A stretch of 64,000 bases of DNA from CAIYZT01 sp947461435 (GCA_965284435.1 OZ260083.1:744001-808000), one strand, 5' to 3'; positions 42,863 through 52,661 are shown, counted from the first letter of the stretch. The notes: generated by a model not told the origin, from the sequence alone. Numbers and translations are program-made.

Positions 42863-44029
42863 ATGCCCGTTATCACCTGCATCGAAGATCTTCGCCAATT
42901 GCACAAGGCCCGCGTGCCAAAGATGTTCTTTGATTATTGCGAAAGCGGATCTTACACGGAACAGACCTTTCGTGAGAATGTAAGCGATTTTCAGGCTCTT
43001 CGGTTTCGCCAGAAGGTCGCGGTCGATATGACAAATCGCACCATCGCTGGCCAGATGCTGGGAAAGCCGGTGACCATGCCGGTGGCCCTGGCCCCGGTTG
43101 GCTTTACCGGCATGCAAAGCGCCGACGGCGAGATCAAGGCCGCGCGGGCGGCGGAAAAGTTTGGGGTGCCCTTTACGTTGTCGACGATGTCGATCTGTTC
43201 GATCGAGGACGTCGCGGCCCATACCACTGCGCCATTCTGGTTTCAGTTATACGTGATGAAGGACTGGGACTTTGTCGGATCAGCGCTGGACCGGGCAAAG
43301 AAGGCCGGCTGTTCTGCGCTGGTTCTGACCTTGGATTTGCAGATCCTAGGTCAGCGGCACAAGGATTTGAAAAACGGTTTGTCAGCCCCGCCCAAGCCGA
43401 CGTTGCGCAATATTCTGGACATTGCCACAAAATGGCGCTGGGCCGCTGGGATGGCACAAACAAAACGCCACAGTTTCGGGAACATCGTTGGCCATGCAAA
43501 GGGGGTCAAGGATCTGTCCAGTCTTGGGTCGTGGACAGCCGAGCAGTTTGACCCGCAACTTGATTGGGGAAAGGTTGCGCGGATCCGCGATATTTGGGGC
43601 GGCAAGTTGATCTTGAAAGGCATTCTGGACGAAGACGATGCCCGCCGCGCTGCGGATTTTGGCGCTGACGCCATGATTGTTTCGAACCACGGCGGCCGGC
43701 AACTGGATGGGGCATTGTCGTCGATCCGGCGTTTGCCCGGCATTGTCAGGGCCGTAGGTGACGTGGCTGAGGTCTGGATGGATTCGGGAATAAGGTCAGG
43801 ACAGGATGTGCTGCGCGCCTTGGCGATGGGGGCAAAAGCCACGATGATTGGGCGCAGCTATATCTATGGGCTTGGCGCGATGGGCGAGGCGGGTGTGACC
43901 GCGGCCTTGGAGGTTATCGCCAAGGAAATCGATATCACCATGGCGCTGTGCGGCGAACGCGAAATCGCAAAATTCGGCCGTCACAACCTGATGATTCCCA
44001 AAGGGTTCGAAGGCGACTGGGAAGCTTAG
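42863..44029 (+). CDS. lldD: L-lactate dehydrogenase, FMN-dependent
   Basis: The 388-residue alpha-hydroxyacid oxidase-family enzyme oxidises L-lactate to pyruvate, passing electrons to the respiratory chain. Active-site motifs: PKMFFDYCESGSYTEQTFREN with the tyrosine, PFWFQLYV, the lysine in LILKGIL, the catalytic histidine and arginine in VSNHGGRQLDGA, and DSGIRSGQDVLRALAMGAKA. L-lactate is an end product of L-rhamnose breakdown by way of L-lactaldehyde, which explains its place here. It converges on the LacI gene with a 4-bp overlap. The ribosome site at the start is weak. Confidence 0.88.
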   Translation: MPVITCIEDLRQLHKARVPKMFFDYCESGSYTEQTFRENVSDFQALRFRQKVAVDMTNRTIAGQMLGKPVTMPVALAPVGFTGMQSADGEIKAARAAEKFGVPFTLSTMSICSIEDVAAHTTAPFWFQLYVMKDWDFVGSALDRAKKAGCSALVLTLDLQILGQRHKDLKNGLSAPPKPTLRNILDIATKWRWAAGMAQTKRHSFGNIVGHAKGVKDLSSLGSWTAEQFDPQLDWGKVARIRDIWGGKLILKGILDEDDARRAADFGADAMIVSNHGGRQLDGALSSIRRLPGIVRAVGDVAEVWMDSGIRSGQDVLRALAMGAKATMIGRSYIYGLGAMGEAGVTAALEVIAKEIDITMALCGEREIAKFGRHNLMIPKGFEGDWEA

Positions 44030-45051
44030 CCGCTGGAGCGCGAGACCAATTCAGGGGTGATCAATTCATGAACGGGAATCGAGCGCCCTTCGATCCGCGT
44101 CAGCAATAATTCGGCCGACCGACGGCCAAGGCGGTAGCCGGATTGATCAATCGACGTCAGATCGATCAATGGCAGGGCGGCGACGCGCGAATTGTCATAT
44201 CCGGCTATGGCCAGATCTTGCGGCACGCGGATCCCCAACCGGGAGGCTTGATTGCGCAATTCCACGGCATGCAGGTCTGACCAGCAGAAAACAGCGCGCG
44301 GACGGCGGTGTTGGTTCAAGTAATCGCCAAGGATCACCTCGATCGCGGGGGTGCGGTCAAGGGGCATGCGCGTGATCCTTGCATGATCTGACAGTCCGGC
44401 CGATGCCATTGCGTCCAGATATCCAAGTTCGCGCTGATCGCTGACATTGGTCGCGGAGGTGTCGATTGGTTCCAAAGAAATCATCGCAATATCCTGCCAG
44501 CCTTGCCGCAAGAAAGACTCCACCACCAATTGTGCGCCGCGGTGATCATCTGAATTCACCGAGTCAAACTGCATGGCTTGCGGTTCATGATGCCCAATCA
44601 CGACCGTTGGAATTTGGCGGCCATAATCGGCCAATGCGACATTTGCCAGACGCGGGGCGATCATGACCAATCCGTCCATCCGGAAATCGATCATGGATTC
44701 GATCAAACTCACCTCGAGGGGGCCGATGCCTTTGCCGACACCGATCAGTGATTTGTACCCGGCTGCTTCAAACGTGAAATTTATTCCGCCAATCACGTCG
44801 AACAGGAAAGGGTTGTCAAAGTCGGTGACAAGAATACCGGCGGTGAAGGTTTTGCCGCGCATGCTGCGGGCCGCCACATTGGGTCGGTAGCCCAGACGTT
44901 CGATTGAGGCCAAGACTTTGCCCCGCAGCGAATCGGACACGCCATAAGCGTTTCGCATGACTTTTGACACCGCAGCAACGGACACCCCTGCGTCCGCTGC
45001 AACTGTGCGGATGGTGACCCGTGACCCCCGTGCAACTTCTGCGTCGGCCAT
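44026..45051 (-). CDS. LacI-family regulator of the rhamnoside locus
   Basis: The 341-residue protein starts at ATG 45051, after GAGGACA. The helix-turn-helix is TIRTVAADAGVSVAAVSKVMRNAYGVS, followed by the hinge LGYRPNVAARSMRGK and an effector-binding domain (DFRMDGLVMIAPRLANV, AVFCWSDLHAVELRNQA). It diverges from the rhamnosidase gene across a dyad at 45151, so it probably represses that transcript and itself. L-rhamnose or rhamnulose is the likely inducer (inference). Confidence 0.86.
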   Translation of the reverse strand: MADAEVARGSRVTIRTVAADAGVSVAAVSKVMRNAYGVSDSLRGKVLASIERLGYRPNVAARSMRGKTFTAGILVTDFDNPFLFDVIGGINFTFEAAGYKSLIGVGKGIGPLEVSLIESMIDFRMDGLVMIAPRLANVALADYGRQIPTVVIGHHEPQAMQFDSVNSDDHRGAQLVVESFLRQGWQDIAMISLEPIDTSATNVSDQRELGYLDAMASAGLSDHARITRMPLDRTPAIEVILGDYLNQHRRPRAVFCWSDLHAVELRNQASRLGIRVPQDLAIAGYDNSRVAALPLIDLTSIDQSGYRLGRRSAELLLTRIEGRSIPVHELITPELVSRSSG

Positions 45052-45150
45052 TGTGTCCTCTGACTGCAATGCAAAGCGATACGGCCATGCCACAGCGTCA
45101 CGGTGAAGCCTAGCAAAAATTCCTGTTGCATGGAATCAATTTGTGTAGAA

Positions 45151-45166
45151 CGATATACGTATAACG
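45151..45166. promoter_or_regulatory. LacI-type operator before the rhamnosidase gene
   Basis: CGATATACGTATAACG is a 16-bp dyad with central CG and one mismatched pair; its core TATACGTATA is perfect. It lies between the divergent LacI regulator and the rhamnosidase gene, where such an operator is expected. Confidence 0.65.
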
Positions 45167-45213
45167 ATGCACACAACCCTGGGAGGGGGCGGCATCAGGG
45201 GGAGAAACTGGAC

Positions 45214-47514
45214 ATGAGCCTGCAAGACAGGGTGGTTTCGCGCGGCTGGCGCGGAGCGATGATCGCGCCGTTAACCGATGCCGGGAATGGATCGCGCGCC
45301 TCTTTTGTCGCGCAGGACTTTACGGTTGACCGGATCTTGGGCGACGAGGTTTTGACGGCCACCGCGCAGGGGCTTTACATTGCATTTCTGAACGGCAAGC
45401 GCGTCGGCAAGGCCCTGTTGACACCGGGCTGGACCGTGTACGACGACCGTATCGCTTATCAATCTTATCCCGTGGCGGATCTTTTGGTCGTCGGCGAAAA
45501 CCGGCTTGAAATCTGGCTGGGTGATGGGTGGTGGCGTTCGCAACTGATGTGGGCCGCCGATCCCATCGTGAATTGTTGGGGTGACAAGGTTGCTGCTTTG
45601 GCCGAAATCACCTCGGGCGATCGATTGATCATTGCGACAGGCCCTGACTGGAAAAGTGGGCTGTTGCCGATCACCAAAAACGGGATCTATTGGGGTGAAA
45701 GCTATGATGCGCGGCTTGAGACACTGACGGTCACCGACGGTGTCTCTGTCCAACCGCTTAACCCAAACCTTTTTGTGCCCCATGAGGTGGAGCCGGTCGT
45801 GGAAATGGCCCCCCTTTCCGTGATCGATGAATGGGTCGATGACGAAGGTCGTGTGATTTATGACTTTGGCCAAAACTGTGCGGCCTATGTGCAGTTTGCC
45901 GCCACGGGCGCTGCTGGCGCACAGGTTTTGGTTGAGCATTCCGAACAGTTGGGTCCCAACAAGACATGGGATAACCGCAACTATCGGTCCGCCCGGGCGG
46001 CCTTGGATTATGTTCTCAGGGGGGGAGGGCCGGAAACCTATGCGCCCCACTTTACCTTCATGGGCTATCGCTATGCCCGGATCACGATCACTGGCAAGGC
46101 CCAAGTTACCGCCATTGCCTCTGTTCCGGTCACGTCATTGCCGCACCGAACGGCCCGCTTTGAAACGGGGCATCCGCTCGTCAATCGGTTGGTTGAAAAC
46201 ACCATCTGGTCGCAACGGTCAAACTTTATCGAGGTGCCAACCGATTGCCCGCAGCGCGATGAGCGGTTGGGCTGGACGGGCGATGCGCAGGTCTTTGCGG
46301 GTACGGCCTGCTGGTTGGCCGACAGCGAGCGGATGTTGCGGAAATTCTTGCGTGATGTGATGGCAGATCAGCGCGACGATGGCGCGATCCCTCACTTTTC
46401 GCCCGATCCGACACGCCCCCACCCTGTCGCGGGAAGGGGTATCTGGGCCGGATCCACCGGTTGGGGCGATGCGATTTGCGTAATCCCGTGGCAACTGTAC
46501 CTGCACTATGGCACCACAGATGTCCTGTCAGAATGTCTGCCTGCAATGGTACGTTGGCTTGATTATCTGTGGAGCATTTCTGACGGGCCGGTCATTTATC
46601 CCCACGCTCTTTGGGGGCAAAAAGGGTTTACCTTTGGTGACTGGTTGCAGCCGGTCGGTGACAATCGGAAGCCGCGCCCAACAATCGGCGATGATTGTGC
46701 GGCAACGATTTATCACTTCATTTCAACCGATCTGACGGCAAAGATCGCAACGGTATTGGGCGAGACTGCGATCGCGGCACAGATGACCGCCCGGGCGGCG
46801 CAGATCAAGGCCGCCTTCGCCAATGAATTCTTCACTGCGTCGGGGCGGCTCGCCCATAATGACCAGACATCCTATGCCCTGGCCTTTTTGCACGGGTTGG
46901 TCCCCGCGGCGCATGCACAGGCTGCCAAGGCTCATTTCCGCCGGGTCGTTGTTGATGCAGATTATTTGATCGGAACCGGATTTATCGGCACGCCCGATTT
47001 GTTGCCCGCGCTCAGCCGGTTGGGTCTGCATGATCTGGCGGCCAAAGTATTCCTGAACGAAAAAGTTCCGGGTTGGCTTTATCAGGTAAAACAGGGAGCG
47101 ACGACGATTTGGGAGCGCTGGGATGCGCTTGCCCCGGATGGCACGATCTATGATCCCGAGATGAACAGTTACAACCATTATTCTTACGGCGCTGTCTGCC
47201 AATGGTTGTTTGAAAGTGTGGCGGGTCTGCGACCAGATCCCGACCTTCCGGGGTTCAGCGGGTTGATCATTGACCCGGTGATCATTCCCGAACTTGGATT
47301 CATGAAAGTTGATCACGACAGCCCCAAAGGTCTGGTCGAGGCGGAATGGTCGCTTTCTGGCGCTCAAGTCACCTACCGGGTGAGCCTGCCAAAAGGGTGC
47401 AGCGCGCAGTTCATTCAGTCTGGCCGTACCAATCTTCTTTTGAACGGGCGCCCCTTCGGTCCGCAGCAGCGGCTGGAGCCCGGCACGCACGAAATTACCT
47501 TTGACATGACCTGA
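45214..47514 (+). CDS. Alpha-L-rhamnosidase, glycoside hydrolase family 78
   Basis: The 766-residue protein starts at ATG 45214 behind GGGGGAG. The N-terminal beta domains carry AQGLYIAFLNGKRVGKALLTPGWTVYDDRIAYQSY and LEIWLGDGWWRSQL. The central helical barrel has the GH78 hallmark EVPTDCPQRDERLGWTGDAQVF, with the acidic catalytic residues, and GATTIWERWDALAPDGTIYDPEMNSYNHYSYGAV near the end. It releases L-rhamnose from plant or algal glycosides. There is no signal peptide, so it works in the cytoplasm on imported rhamnosides. The importer genes follow on the same strand. Confidence 0.93.
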   Translation: MSLQDRVVSRGWRGAMIAPLTDAGNGSRASFVAQDFTVDRILGDEVLTATAQGLYIAFLNGKRVGKALLTPGWTVYDDRIAYQSYPVADLLVVGENRLEIWLGDGWWRSQLMWAADPIVNCWGDKVAALAEITSGDRLIIATGPDWKSGLLPITKNGIYWGESYDARLETLTVTDGVSVQPLNPNLFVPHEVEPVVEMAPLSVIDEWVDDEGRVIYDFGQNCAAYVQFAATGAAGAQVLVEHSEQLGPNKTWDNRNYRSARAALDYVLRGGGPETYAPHFTFMGYRYARITITGKAQVTAIASVPVTSLPHRTARFETGHPLVNRLVENTIWSQRSNFIEVPTDCPQRDERLGWTGDAQVFAGTACWLADSERMLRKFLRDVMADQRDDGAIPHFSPDPTRPHPVAGRGIWAGSTGWGDAICVIPWQLYLHYGTTDVLSECLPAMVRWLDYLWSISDGPVIYPHALWGQKGFTFGDWLQPVGDNRKPRPTIGDDCAATIYHFISTDLTAKIATVLGETAIAAQMTARAAQIKAAFANEFFTASGRLAHNDQTSYALAFLHGLVPAAHAQAAKAHFRRVVVDADYLIGTGFIGTPDLLPALSRLGLHDLAAKVFLNEKVPGWLYQVKQGATTIWERWDALAPDGTIYDPEMNSYNHYSYGAVCQWLFESVAGLRPDPDLPGFSGLIIDPVIIPELGFMKVDHDSPKGLVEAEWSLSGAQVTYRVSLPKGCSAQFIQSGRTNLLLNGRPFGPQQRLEPGTHEITFDMT

Positions 47515-47566
47515 AAACACCGGGGGCGCGCGCCCCTTGACTACCCTATCCACGGAGGAGGACACG

Positions 47567-48841
47567 ATGAAGACCATGCGTATATTGACAAGCGCCAGCA
47601 TGCTTGCCCTTGTGGCAAGCCTTGCCCACGCGGAAACGAAATTGACCATTCTGATCGATGATGGTCCGGAATCGTCGGCACAAATGGACGCTTTGACGGC
47701 GGCCTATACCGCCATGCACCCCGATGTCAGCTTTGATGTTGAACTGCGGCCGGGCGGCGGTGACGGCGACAACATCATAAAGACCCGGTTGGCAACGGGC
47801 GAAATGGCCGATGTCTTCAGCTATAACTCTGGCTCTTTGTTCCAAGCGATCAACCCAACGGAAACCTTGATGCCGCTGGATGATCTGCCAAACTATGCCA
47901 ATGTCATCGACAGCTTCGTGCCCGTTGTGACGGGCGGAAATGGCCGCGCTTACGGCGTGCCAAATGGCCCGGCGATGGGCGGCGGCATTTTCTATAACCG
48001 CAAGGTCTATGCCGATCTTGGTTTGACGGTTCCGAAAACATGGGCGGATCTTGTGGCCAATGCCGAGGCCGCCAAGGCAGCCGGCATCACCGGAATGGAA
48101 CAAACCTTTGGATCAACCTGGACAAGCCAGCTGTTCGTTCTGGGCGACTATTTCAATGTGCAAGCCAGCGAGCCGGATTTTGCCACACGCTATACCAACA
48201 ACGCGGCAAAATATGCCACTTCAGAAGCGGCGATGCGCGGCTTCAGCTACAACCAAGAGGTGTTTGACAAGGGATTGCTGAACGAAGATTTCGCGGCTGC
48301 CACCTTTGAAGAGGGGATGGAAGCCGTGGCCACGGGCAAGGCTGCCCACTACCCGATGCTGACCTTTGCGATTGGGCAGGTTGCCACCAATTTTCCGGAT
48401 GATCTTGCAAATCTTGGCTTCTTTGCGCAGCCCGGACCAAGTGCCGATAGCAATGGCCTGACGACATGGATGCCATCGGCATTCTACATTCCGGCCAAGA
48501 CCGCAAACGCCGAAGTGGCCCGCGATTTTGTGAACTACATTGCGTCCGTCGAGGCCTGCAATGTGATGATCGGCGCAATTGGCGCAACAGGGCCGTATCT
48601 GATTGAAGGCTGCGCCTTGCCGTCAGATGTTCCCCAAGCCGTCGCCGATATGATGCCCTACTTCTCCGAAGCTGGTCGTACGGCACCGGCGCTGGAGTTT
48701 CTGTCGCCGATCAAGGGCCCAAATCTGGAACATTTCCTTGTCGAGGTTGGTTCGGGCATACGCCCTGCCGCCGAAGCAGCCGCCTTGTATGACCAAGACG
48801 TTGAAAAGCAGGCAAAGCAACTTGGCCTGCCCAACTGGTAA
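47567..48841 (+). CDS. Carbohydrate ABC transporter substrate-binding protein
   Basis: The 424-residue protein has a signal peptide (MKTMRILTSASMLALVASLAHA) and the family 1 extracellular binding fold: GDNIIKTRLATGEMADVFSYNSGSLFQAI, AYGVPNGPAMGGGIFYNRKVYADLGL and AVATGKAAHYPMLTF. The start ATG 47567 follows GGAGGAGGA. It captures sugar or oligosaccharide in the periplasm for the two permeases encoded next. Position after the rhamnosidase suggests a rhamnoside as ligand. Confidence 0.9.
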   Translation: MKTMRILTSASMLALVASLAHAETKLTILIDDGPESSAQMDALTAAYTAMHPDVSFDVELRPGGGDGDNIIKTRLATGEMADVFSYNSGSLFQAINPTETLMPLDDLPNYANVIDSFVPVVTGGNGRAYGVPNGPAMGGGIFYNRKVYADLGLTVPKTWADLVANAEAAKAAGITGMEQTFGSTWTSQLFVLGDYFNVQASEPDFATRYTNNAAKYATSEAAMRGFSYNQEVFDKGLLNEDFAAATFEEGMEAVATGKAAHYPMLTFAIGQVATNFPDDLANLGFFAQPGPSADSNGLTTWMPSAFYIPAKTANAEVARDFVNYIASVEACNVMIGAIGATGPYLIEGCALPSDVPQAVADMMPYFSEAGRTAPALEFLSPIKGPNLEHFLVEVGSGIRPAAEAAALYDQDVEKQAKQLGLPNW

Positions 48842-48849
48842 GAAGAACG

Positions 48850-48879
48850 TCAGGGGGTCATGAATATTTGATCCCCTGA
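48850..48879 (+). terminator. Hairpin between binding-protein and permease genes
   Basis: TCAGGGGGTCA pairs with TGATCCCCTGA over 11 bp (one G-T pair) around an 8-base loop, with no T run after it. Such hairpins behind a binding-protein gene protect its mRNA or reduce read-through, giving more binding protein than permease. Confidence 0.65.
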
Positions 48880-48903
48880 TCCAACACTCCGAGGATTGAC
48901 CCA

Positions 48904-49773
48904 ATGGCGGCACCGCGGCGCAAAAGCCCGTACCCTTCTTGGTTTTTCGTGCCCGCGGCCGTCGTGTATGGCACCCTGTTTCTTTTGCCCACGGTTGCCT
49001 CCCTGTGGTTCAGCCTGACAAGATGGGATCTTTTCACGGCAACCTATATTGGCCTTGATAACTTTCGGCAGTTCTTTTCCGAACCCTTTCTTGTCTCGTC
49101 CATCGGCAAAACGTTGATTTATGCCGGGCTTACCAGCGGTCTGAAAACCATCCTTGGATTGTTATTAGCCGTGCTTTTGGTGTCACCGATCATCTGGCGC
49201 GGCATGCTGCGCACCATCGTGTTTTTCCCCGTTCTGGTTTCAACGGTCGGCGTGGGAATTACATTTACCACAATGATGCACCCCACGAAGGGGATCATCA
49301 ATGTGCTTTTGGAATCCTTGGGCATCGACGGGCCGGGTTGGCTGACGGATCCATCGCTTGCATTATTTTCTGTGGTGCTTGTCGATGTTTGGAAAGGGGT
49401 TGGTCTGGCGACGTTGATTTACATGGCAGGGTTGGTTTCCATCTCGCAAGATTATTATGAGGCATCGCGCATTGACGGGGCCACACGATTTCAACAATTC
49501 TGGCGCATCACCTTGCCATTGGTCTGGCCGGCAACTGTCACCGTGGTGACGTTGTCCTTGATTTCGGGTCTGCGCTTTTTTGAACTGATCTGGGCGATGA
49601 CACGGGGCGGACCCGGATTTTCATCAGATGTGGTCGCTTCGGTGATCTACAAGCAATATCAGGCCGGGTTTTACGGACTGGCAACAGCCGGCAATGTCGT
49701 GCTGTTTTCCTTGATTGCGCTGCTGATCCTGCCGCTGACCTGGTGGTTCAACACCCGCGAGGTCGAAGCATGA
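48904..49773 (+). CDS. Carbohydrate ABC transporter permease 1 (MalF/UgpA type)
   Basis: The 289-residue membrane protein has six hydrophobic helices and the ATPase-contact EAA loop YYEASRIDGATRFQQFWRITLPL near 190-212. It starts at ATG 48904 and overlaps the second permease gene by 4 bp. With its partner it forms the channel for the sugar bound by the protein encoded upstream. Confidence 0.92.
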   Translation: MAAPRRKSPYPSWFFVPAAVVYGTLFLLPTVASLWFSLTRWDLFTATYIGLDNFRQFFSEPFLVSSIGKTLIYAGLTSGLKTILGLLLAVLLVSPIIWRGMLRTIVFFPVLVSTVGVGITFTTMMHPTKGIINVLLESLGIDGPGWLTDPSLALFSVVLVDVWKGVGLATLIYMAGLVSISQDYYEASRIDGATRFQQFWRITLPLVWPATVTVVTLSLISGLRFFELIWAMTRGGPGFSSDVVASVIYKQYQAGFYGLATAGNVVLFSLIALLILPLTWWFNTREVEA

Positions 49774-50615
49774 GCCGCGCACAGCCGCCAAGGCGGTGGC
49801 GCCCGATTGTGGTGGGCTTGCTTACCATGGCCGGGTTTGTTGTAACCTTCGTCGTGCCGTTTCTGTTCATTTTCTTGCAAGCGGTCAAAGATCGCCGTGC
49901 GGCGAACAAGCTGGATTTTACTTGGCCTGACAGTTGGCACCTGTGGGAAAACATCGTCGCCGTTGTGCAAACCCGCGACTACATCCTGCTTTTGGCCTAT
50001 TTCAATTCCATCGTCATCACGGTTGGTGCGGTGACACTGTTGGTCATTTTTGCTTCGATGGTCGGATATGTCCTGTCGCGCCGACGCAGCCGGTTGAACG
50101 GGTTCGTCATGGCCCTGGTTTTGGCGGGTTTGATGATTCCGCCTGCCGTTGTGCCGACGATCTGGGTTCTTCAAGGTTTGACGCTGTTCAAGACCATTCA
50201 CGGCATGATCCTGATTCAGGTCGCCTACGGACTGTCGTTTTCCATTCTATTGTACCGGGCCTTTATCGCGGGGATCCCCCGCGAATTGGACGAAGCCGCT
50301 TTGATCGACGGGGCAAAACCTTGGCAGATCTTCTTTCGTGTAGTGCTGCCCTTGCTGCGTCCGGTTACGGTAACCAACATTGTCGTTCAGTCGATAGGCA
50401 TCTTTAACGATTTTACCAACCCGCTCTACTACCTTCCCGGAAGGGAAAATGTGACGGTGCAGTTGACCTTGTTCAACTTTCAAAGTCAGTTTTCCACCCA
50501 ATATAACCTTCTATTTACAAATATTCTTCTGATCACGATCCCACCGTTGATCGTGTTTATCTTCTTCAATCGTCAGATTGTCGCTGGGATGACCGCAGGC
50601 GCAGTCAAGGGGTGA
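49770..50615 (+). CDS. Carbohydrate ABC transporter permease 2 (MalG/UgpE type)
   Basis: The 281-residue membrane protein has six helices and the EAA loop [30 protein letters not shown]. The start ATG 49770 overlaps the first permease by 4 bp. It ends 4 bp before the ATPase gene. It is the second half of the importer channel. Confidence 0.92.
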   Translation: MSRAQPPRRWRPIVVGLLTMAGFVVTFVVPFLFIFLQAVKDRRAANKLDFTWPDSWHLWENIVAVVQTRDYILLLAYFNSIVITVGAVTLLVIFASMVGYVLSRRRSRLNGFVMALVLAGLMIPPAVVPTIWVLQGLTLFKTIHGMILIQVAYGLSFSILLYRAFIAGIPRELDEAALIDGAKPWQIFFRVVLPLLRPVTVTNIVVQSIGIFNDFTNPLYYLPGRENVTVQLTLFNFQSQFSTQYNLLFTNILLITIPPLIVFIFFNRQIVAGMTAGAVKG

Positions 50616-50619
50616 TGAC

Positions 50620-51603
50620 ATGACTGGATTGATCTTGGCCGGTGTTGAAAAGGCCTTTGGGGCCGTACAAGTGATCAAGGGGATCGATCTGACGGTCAAC
50701 CCCGGAGAGTTCTGCGTTTTTGTCGGACCTTCGGGCTGCGGCAAGTCCACATTGCTGCGCATGATTGCCGGCTTGGAGGGGGTCAGCGCGGGGGCCATCA
50801 GCATTGGCGGAACGGATGTGACCTGGGCCGAGCCGTCAGAGCGGGGCATTGCCATGGTGTTTCAATCCTATGCCCTTTATCCGCACATGAGCGTGCGCGA
50901 CAACATCGGTTTTGGTTTGTCCTTGGCGCGGGTGCCGAAGGATCAAATTGCCGAAAAGGTCAACCAAGCAGCCGAGCTGCTGCAACTGACGGCACTGCTG
51001 GACAGAAAACCAAAAGCGCTGTCAGGGGGGCAGCGGCAAAGGGTGGCCATTGGCCGTGCGATCGTGCGCGATCCGGCGGTCTTTCTGTTTGACGAACCCT
51101 TGTCCAACCTCGATGCCTCGCTGCGGGCCCAAATGCGGTTGGAACTGACTGACCTGCATGCGCGGCTTGGCGCCACGATGATCTATGTCACCCATGATCA
51201 GGTCGAAGCGATGACGATGGCGGACAAGATTGTGGTCCTGAACGCGGGTCGGATCGAACAGGTGGGCCGCCCGATGGATTTGTACCGCGCGCCGGCCACA
51301 CCCTTTGTCGCAGGTTTCATAGGAAGTCCGCGGATGAACCTGTACACAGGTGAGTTGGCCCGTGCAGAAGGGTGCGTGACCTATGGGATCCGTCCCGAAC
51401 ACCTGACGCTGGTTGCGCAGGGCGGCAAATGGCAGGGCACGGTTCGCTTTGTCGAACGGTTGGGGCCGGATGCCATGGTGCATCTTCATGTCGCAGGATT
51501 GGGTGATATGACCGTGCGGACCAGTGGAGAGATTGCCCTGTCAACCGGCGATGAGACCGGAATTATGCCCCAAGAAGGCCGTGAACACCGCTTCGCCGAT
51601 TGA
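50620..51603 (+). CDS. Carbohydrate ABC transporter ATPase (UgpC/MsmK type)
   Basis: The 327-residue ATPase has Walker [11 protein letters not shown]-loop [14 protein letters not shown], signature [15 protein letters not shown] and Walker [14 protein letters not shown], then a shortened C-terminal regulatory (TOBE) domain with [14 protein letters not shown]. It is somewhat shorter than the usual 350-370 residues. It completes the rhamnoside-locus importer. Confidence 0.92.
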   Translation: MTGLILAGVEKAFGAVQVIKGIDLTVNPGEFCVFVGPSGCGKSTLLRMIAGLEGVSAGAISIGGTDVTWAEPSERGIAMVFQSYALYPHMSVRDNIGFGLSLARVPKDQIAEKVNQAAELLQLTALLDRKPKALSGGQRQRVAIGRAIVRDPAVFLFDEPLSNLDASLRAQMRLELTDLHARLGATMIYVTHDQVEAMTMADKIVVLNAGRIEQVGRPMDLYRAPATPFVAGFIGSPRMNLYTGELARAEGCVTYGIRPEHLTLVAQGGKWQGTVRFVERLGPDAMVHLHVAGLGDMTVRTSGEIALSTGDETGIMPQEGREHRFAD

Positions 51604-51662
51604 CTTTGACACGGTTTGGCAGCCGAGATGGCGACGAATGTCACAGTCCAGGGAACCAACAG

Positions 51663-52640
51663 ATGAAACTGCGCACTTTGGGCAAGACCGGCCTGCCGGT
51701 CAGTGAAATTGGATTGGGTCTTTGGCAGCTGGGGGGCGATTTTGGCGACGTCAGTGACGCTGTTTCAACCGAAATCCTGCAAACAGCACGTGCACAGGGT
51801 GTCACCTTTTGGGACACTGCCGATGTTTACGGCGCGGGCCTGTCGGAACGCCGGGTGGGCGGCTTTGGTGACCGAAAGGGCGTGATCATCGCCACGAAGT
51901 TGGGCCGCGGGCCACAGTTTGACGGCATGCGGAGTTATACTCGGGCGCGCGTGCGCGAAAGCCTGCAAGGTTCGGCCCACAACTTGAAGGTTGAGTGTAT
52001 TGATCTGGCCCAACTGCATTGCATCCCGATTGAGGTGCTGCGCGAGGGCGAGATCTTTACCTGGTTGGATGATCTTCGCGCTGAAGGGTTGATCGCCCAT
52101 TGGGGCGCCAGCGTTGAGACGGTTGAACAGGGTCAACTTGCCTTGCGGGCCGATGGATGCGCCAGTTTGCAGACGATCTTCAACGTGTTTCGTCAAGACG
52201 GCGTTGAAACCCTGTTGCCACAGGCCGCGGCGCAGGGCGTGGGCATCATCGTCCGTCTGCCGCTGGCTTCGGGGCTTTTGTCTGGAAAAATGTCAGCGCA
52301 GACAGAATTTTCGGCACAGGATCATCGGCAGTATAACCGCGACGGAGGTGCCTTTTTCGTTGGGGAAACCTTCTCGGGTCTGCCCTTCGCCAAAGGCGTG
52401 GATCTGACAAATGCGCTGCGGTCCTTTGTGCCGCAGGGGTGGAGTTTGGCCGATTTTGCGCTGCGTTGGATTCTGGATCATCCTGCCGTATCAACGGTGA
52501 TTGCGGGCGTGACCAAGCCGGCGCAGCTTTTGCAAAACACGGCCGCGTCGGATCTGCCGCCGTTATCGGCCGATCTGCACAGCCGCCTGATGCAGTTTTA
52601 CAAGGAAGACGTTCGTCCGCATGTCCGCGGCGGCATCTGA
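51663..52640 (+). CDS. Aldo/keto reductase
   Basis: The 325-residue TIM-barrel reductase starts at ATG 51663 (MKLRTLGKTGLPVSEIGLGLW). The active site is read from the DTADVYGAGLSERRVG region (Asp, Tyr), the lysine in IIATKLGRG and the histidine in LAQLHCIPIEV. The NADPH-binding end is ATVIAGVTKPAQLLQN-like (PAVSTVIAGVTKPAQL). In the rhamnose locus it may act on L-lactaldehyde or on a sugar, but the substrate is not shown by sequence. Confidence 0.88.
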   Translation: MKLRTLGKTGLPVSEIGLGLWQLGGDFGDVSDAVSTEILQTARAQGVTFWDTADVYGAGLSERRVGGFGDRKGVIIATKLGRGPQFDGMRSYTRARVRESLQGSAHNLKVECIDLAQLHCIPIEVLREGEIFTWLDDLRAEGLIAHWGASVETVEQGQLALRADGCASLQTIFNVFRQDGVETLLPQAAAQGVGIIVRLPLASGLLSGKMSAQTEFSAQDHRQYNRDGGAFFVGETFSGLPFAKGVDLTNALRSFVPQGWSLADFALRWILDHPAVSTVIAGVTKPAQLLQNTAASDLPPLSADLHSRLMQFYKEDVRPHVRGGI

Positions 52641-52661
52641 CCTGATGTGATTTTCAGGTCA
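52638..52661. terminator. Symmetric hairpin joining two convergent stop codons
   Basis: TGACCTGA and TCAGGTCA form an 8-bp perfect stem around TGTGATTT. The left arm begins with the aldo/keto reductase stop codon, and the right arm ends with the stop codon of the opposite gene, so the two genes share one palindrome. It could end or stabilise both transcripts; there is no strong T run. Confidence 0.6.

Noticed and set aside
42563..42906. Short open frames upstream of lldD as possible genes or pseudogene pieces
   Set aside because: No ribosome site or family resemblance; they overlap each other and the lldD start.
46723..47649. Minus-strand open frame of 308 codons opposite the rhamnosidase
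   Set aside because: It covers the 3' half of a certain GH78 gene and the start of the next gene; no family match.
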